A stretch of 64,000 nt of DNA from Roseibium denhamense (GTDB taxonomy: Bacteria > Pseudomonadota > Alphaproteobacteria > Rhizobiales > Stappiaceae), in NCBI RefSeq assembly GCF_009711415.1, contig NZ_SMLZ01000110.1, positions 124,001 to 188,000 of the forward strand, written 5' to 3'. Shown piece after piece: positions 61,171 through 64,000 of this stretch (positions are counted from its first letter, which is position 1; each line of letters opens with the position of its first letter). A program made the translations under genes and the position numbers. The notes under the pieces are model-generated. The model ran no database searches. It saw nothing but the letters and a program-made list of their open reading frames with translations, and had not been told where the DNA came from.

Positions 61171-62085
61171 ATGAATGATATGAATGTACCAAAAACAGAC
61201 TCGATTGCACCGGCGGATGTTCTGGAAACGCTCGCGTCCGAGCTTGAGGAGCTGACACCAGAGCTGCGCAAGGCTGCAAGCTATGTGCTTGATAATCCAA
61301 ACGATGTGAGCGTGAGTTCAATCCGCGAGATTGCAGATGCAGCCGGTGTGAAACCCAACACTTTTGTGCGCATGGCGCGCTCGGTCGGGTTCGAGGGGTA
61401 TGAGGATTTCCGGCACCCGTTCCGCGAAGCCATCCGGCGCCGTGGCACAGATTTCCCAGACCGCGCACGGTGGCTGCAGTCGCTTTCAAGAGGGGGGCAG
61501 CTTGGGGAGCTGTTTGCCGAAATGGCGGCTTGTGCGATTTCAAACATCGAAAACACGTTTGCGGCGACAGATGCCGACGCGATGAAATGCGCAGCGGACG
61601 CCATCGTGAATGCGCGGCACACCTATGTGCTCGGCGTTGGCGTGAACAACTCCAACGCCCGCAACTTCACCTATCTATCTGATATGGCGGTCGACACCAT
61701 CTGGACGATCCCGCGCATGGGATCCGTGGCAACAGATGATCTTGCGCGGGCCGATGAGCGGGACGTGCTTGTCGCCATGACCTGCAAGCCCTACCGCACG
61801 GATGTGATTGATGCCGTTGACGTGGCCCGCGAACTCGGCCTGACCATTATCGCCATTTCCGATAGCGCCGCCTCGCCGATTGTGGTCGGCAGCGACCACG
61901 CGTTCATCATTGATGCAGAGACGCCTCAATTTTTTCCGTCCTCTGTCTCGACCATCGCGCTTCTGGAAACACTTCTCGCCTTCGTCATTGCCGATGCACC
62001 GCCCGAAGTCATTGCAAGCATTGAACGGTTTCACAACCGCCGCCACGCCATGGGCCTTTATCAGGAAGAATGGAAGGACCGCTGA
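61171..62085 (+). CDS. RpiR/MurR-family transcriptional regulator
   Basis: The 304-residue regulator has an N-terminal RpiR-type helix-turn-helix (ELTPELRKAASYVLDNPNDVSVSSIREIADAAGVKPNTFVRMARSVGF) and a C-terminal SIS phosphosugar-like sensing domain. The start could be ATG 61171 or 61180, both just after the palindromic operator. It is co-transcribed with the Rieske gene (TGATG), placing it inside the catabolic operon. RpiR ligands are often sugar phosphates, but relatives control betaine-type genes. Confidence 0.9.
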   Translation: MNDMNVPKTDSIAPADVLETLASELEELTPELRKAASYVLDNPNDVSVSSIREIADAAGVKPNTFVRMARSVGFEGYEDFRHPFREAIRRRGTDFPDRARWLQSLSRGGQLGELFAEMAACAISNIENTFAATDADAMKCAADAIVNARHTYVLGVGVNNSNARNFTYLSDMAVDTIWTIPRMGSVATDDLARADERDVLVAMTCKPYRTDVIDAVDVARELGLTIIAISDSAASPIVVGSDHAFIIDAETPQFFPSSVSTIALLETLLAFVIADAPPEVIASIERFHNRRHAMGLYQEEWKDR

Positions 62086-63167
62086 TGAACGCACACAGCC
62101 AGCTTATCCGCTCGCTTGAAGCCCGGTACTACACGGATCCGGGACACTTTGAACGGGAACAGGCGGGCCTGCTGGCTCGAACGTGGCAATTCGCAGGTCA
62201 CGTCTCTCTTCTTGAAAAAGCCGGAGACTATTTCACAGTCGACATTGCAGGCGAGAGCATCATCTGCCTGCGCGACAGGGCTGGCGTTTTACGGGCCTAT
62301 TACAACGTTTGCCAGCACCGCGCGCACCAGTTGGTTCAAGGCGAAGGCAACACCAAACTGCTCGTCTGTCCCTATCACAGCTGGACCTACGAGCTGACCG
62401 GCGGTCTCCGCTCTGGGCCGAACGTCAACTCCGTGCCGGGCTTCGACCGCAAGCAGATATGTCTGACCCCGGTGCGCATCGAGGACTTTTGCGGCTTCCT
62501 GTTTGTGAATCTCGACCCCGAGGCCAAGCCAATGGACGCGTGGTTTCCCAACGTGCGCGCGGAGCTCCGGGCGTTCGTGCCGCATATCGACCGGCTGCGT
62601 CCGCTTGAATGGGTGGAAATCGAAGAAAACTGCAATTGGAAAGTCTCGGTCGAGAACTATTCCGAATGTTATCACTGCCCCATCAACCACCCCACTTTCG
62701 CAACCGGCGTGATCAAGCCGGAAACCTATGACATACAGCCACAAGGCTATTGTCTGCGCCACACAACAGAGTGCCAAAACCTGGAGCGCATGACCTACGA
62801 AATTGACCTTGGGTCCAACGAACACGCCGGAGACTATTCCTCCTGGTTTTTGTGGCCGCTGTTCTCCTTCCAGGTCTATCCGGGCAACATCCTGAACACC
62901 TATCACTGGCGGGCAGTCGATGTGGATCACGTCATCGTCTGGCGGGGTTGGTACACGATTGACGGCGTTGACAGTGAAGTCGTGCGCCGCCTTGCCGTGC
63001 AGGATCGCTCCACTACGGTCGAAGAAGACATCTACCTTGTAGAATCCGTACAGCGCGGGCTGAAGAGCCGGGGATACAATCCGGGGCCTCTGGTTCTGGA
63101 CCCGAACTGCGGCGTGAGTTCCGAACACTCGGTCAAAGCGCTGCAAAGCTGGATGCGGGAGGTATGA
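62085..63167 (+). CDS. Rieske non-heme iron oxygenase, quaternary-amine N-demethylase type
   Basis: This 360-residue oxygenase alpha subunit carries the Rieske cluster motif C76-x-H78...C95-x2-H98 and the mononuclear iron His ligands H197 and H202 (SECYHCPINHP). The bridging residue is E194, the Glu-type seen in carnitine, glycine betaine and stachydrine demethylases (CntA, GbcA, Stc2) where ring-hydroxylating enzymes have Asp. It probably removes a methyl group from a quaternary ammonium compound as formaldehyde. Its reductase partner is not in the window. It overlaps both neighbours by TGATG and ATGATG junctions. Confidence 0.9.
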   Translation: MNAHSQLIRSLEARYYTDPGHFEREQAGLLARTWQFAGHVSLLEKAGDYFTVDIAGESIICLRDRAGVLRAYYNVCQHRAHQLVQGEGNTKLLVCPYHSWTYELTGGLRSGPNVNSVPGFDRKQICLTPVRIEDFCGFLFVNLDPEAKPMDAWFPNVRAELRAFVPHIDRLRPLEWVEIEENCNWKVSVENYSECYHCPINHPTFATGVIKPETYDIQPQGYCLRHTTECQNLERMTYEIDLGSNEHAGDYSSWFLWPLFSFQVYPGNILNTYHWRAVDVDHVIVWRGWYTIDGVDSEVVRRLAVQDRSTTVEEDIYLVESVQRGLKSRGYNPGPLVLDPNCGVSSEHSVKALQSWMREV

Positions 63168-64000
63168 TGAAGGGCACTCCAGCCTATTGGCATAACTTCA
63201 TCGACGGCGCATTTGTGGAAGGTGGCGCCGGGCGTCTTGATGTGCTCGACCCGGGCACCGGAGAGAAGCTCGCCGAGCAGGCCCTAGCCGATGCCGCTGA
63301 CGTCGACCGCGCGGTCAAGGCTGCCAAACGGGTCAGCGACAGCCGGGCCTGGATGGATCGTCGCCCTGTAGAGCGGGGCCGGATCGTCCGCAAGATGGGC
63401 GAGTATATACTGGATCGTATTGACGAGATTGCGCCGATCCTGACCCGGGAAGCCGGAAAGCCGCTTTGGGAAGCGAAACTCGAGATTGAAGGCGCAGCCC
63501 GGTACTTTGAATACTACGGCAATCAGGCCGAAACAATGGAGGGCCGGTCGATTCCCTTGGGCGGCGGGTATTTCGATTTTACTGTCCATGAGCCCTTTGC
63601 CGTTTCCGCCCAGATCATTCCTTGGAACTATCCGATGGAGATGACGGCACGGTCTGTTTCAGCCGCGCTTGCAGTCGGATGTGCCGTCGTCGTCAAGACA
63701 CCGGAGCTTGACCCGCTTACGAACCGGTATTTTGCGGATGCCGCGCTTGCCTGCGGCCTCCCGGCGGGGGCATTGAACATCCTCTGCGGTCTCGGAAGGG
63801 AGGCCGGTGCGGCCTTGTCCGCGCACCCTGAGGTCAATCAGATCGTCTTTACCGGGTCCGTCGCAACAGGCTCCGCCATTGCGGCGGCAGCCGCCCGGAA
63901 AGTCGTGCCCTGTGTGCTTGAACTTGGCGGAAAATCAGCCGCAATCGTCTACGATGATGCCGATCTTGACGCCTTCCTTTCCGATGTCCGTTGGGGGATT
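63164..64000 (+). CDS. NAD-dependent aldehyde dehydrogenase, 5' part only
   Basis: The first 279 codons of an aldehyde dehydrogenase (BADH/PuuC type) are visible before the window ends. They include PWNYPMEMTARSVSAAL, the NAD-binding KTPELDPLT, GSVATGSAIA and the catalytic Glu in LELGGKSA. The catalytic Cys lies beyond the end. ATG 63164 overlaps the Rieske stop behind GGGAGGT; ATG 63167 is the alternative. It may oxidise a betaine-pathway aldehyde or formaldehyde-derived product. I cannot name the substrate. Confidence 0.88.
   Translation, partial: MMKGTPAYWHNFIDGAFVEGGAGRLDVLDPGTGEKLAEQALADAADVDRAVKAAKRVSDSRAWMDRRPVERGRIVRKMGEYILDRIDEIAPILTREAGKPLWEAKLEIEGAARYFEYYGNQAETMEGRSIPLGGGYFDFTVHEPFAVSAQIIPWNYPMEMTARSVSAALAVGCAVVVKTPELDPLTNRYFADAALACGLPAGALNILCGLGREAGAALSAHPEVNQIVFTGSVATGSAIAAAAARKVVPCVLELGGKSAAIVYDDADLDAFLSDVRWGI

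Noticed and set aside
61104-61271. 56-residue N-terminal extension of the FAD/GcvT protein
   Set aside because: It would overlap the divergent RpiR gene and its operator; TTG 61103 with GGAG ahead is more consistent with family length.
1-64000. tRNA, rRNA, riboswitch or prophage genes
   Set aside because: I read both strands for conserved stems, class-defining motifs and phage structural genes and saw none that could be supported without a covariance or profile search.

Overview
The window reads as a high-G+C accessory or chromosomal segment of an alphaproteobacterium, most probably a marine heterotroph of the Roseibium/Labrenzia (Stappiaceae) or Roseobacter type. This placement is an inference from gene content: four ABC importers, sugar, inositol, polyamine and betaine catabolism, operons packed with ATGA or TGATG junctions, and LacI, GntR, LysR and RpiR regulators. 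No rRNA, tRNA, CRISPR array or replication origin was seen. Almost everything is catabolic.

Region 1 (1-14,622) is one long rightward cluster: a MalK-type ABC importer, then a histidinol-dehydrogenase-like alcohol dehydrogenase, GST-like protein, SDR, LacI regulator, three SnoaL-like (NTF2-fold) proteins, a degenerate bicupin, a MetE-like zinc protein, an alpha/beta hydrolase and an RraA-type aldolase. TGCAT-N4-ATGCA palindromes sit before both the importer and the dehydrogenase. I do not recognise a described pathway for this set. A bidirectional terminator closes it.

Region 2 (14,725-26,860) is a myo-inositol regulon: a ribose/fructose-type ABC importer, a LacI regulator, two Gfo/Idh dehydrogenases, an IolE/IolI-like TIM barrel, iolD, iolC, iolB and an iolJ-type aldolase. 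The same 18-bp palindrome lies in both divergent promoter regions and ties importer and enzymes together. Region 3 (27,307-38,359) is a divergent sugar regulon around a GntR/FCD regulator. Leftward are an ABC importer, a Tm-1-like (UPF0261) protein and a class II aldolase. Rightward are a metallo-beta-lactamase-fold lactonase, a HAD protein, a second class II aldolase and a D-ribulokinase-type FGGY kinase. TTTTGYATGCAAAA sites flank the regulator on both sides.

Region 4 (38,930-45,304) is a LysR gene plus ydcSTUV-patD, a putrescine-type importer with gamma-aminobutyraldehyde dehydrogenase. The ATPase gene carries an apparent +1 frameshift near its 5' end. An IS3-family element (45,404-46,720), with 27-bp terminal repeats, a GAAC target duplication and a frameshifted orfB, is inserted just downstream. 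Region 5 (47,013-55,981) holds a leftward SARP-like regulator / PAP2-haloperoxidase with a Gly-Ala-Ser repeat / subtilase cassette, a small orphan gene, an OmpR-type two-component system, a secreted EF-hand protein and a secreted SH3 protein with Cys-Gly repeats.

Region 6 (56,177-64,000) looks like N-methylated amino-acid or betaine catabolism. An RpiR regulator is followed by a Rieske oxygenase and an aldehyde dehydrogenase (cut by the window edge). Divergent from these are a covalent-FAD/GcvT demethylase, an enolase-superfamily racemase/epimerase and a class III aminotransferase. A perfect CGTACAATTGTACG palindrome lies between the divergent genes.
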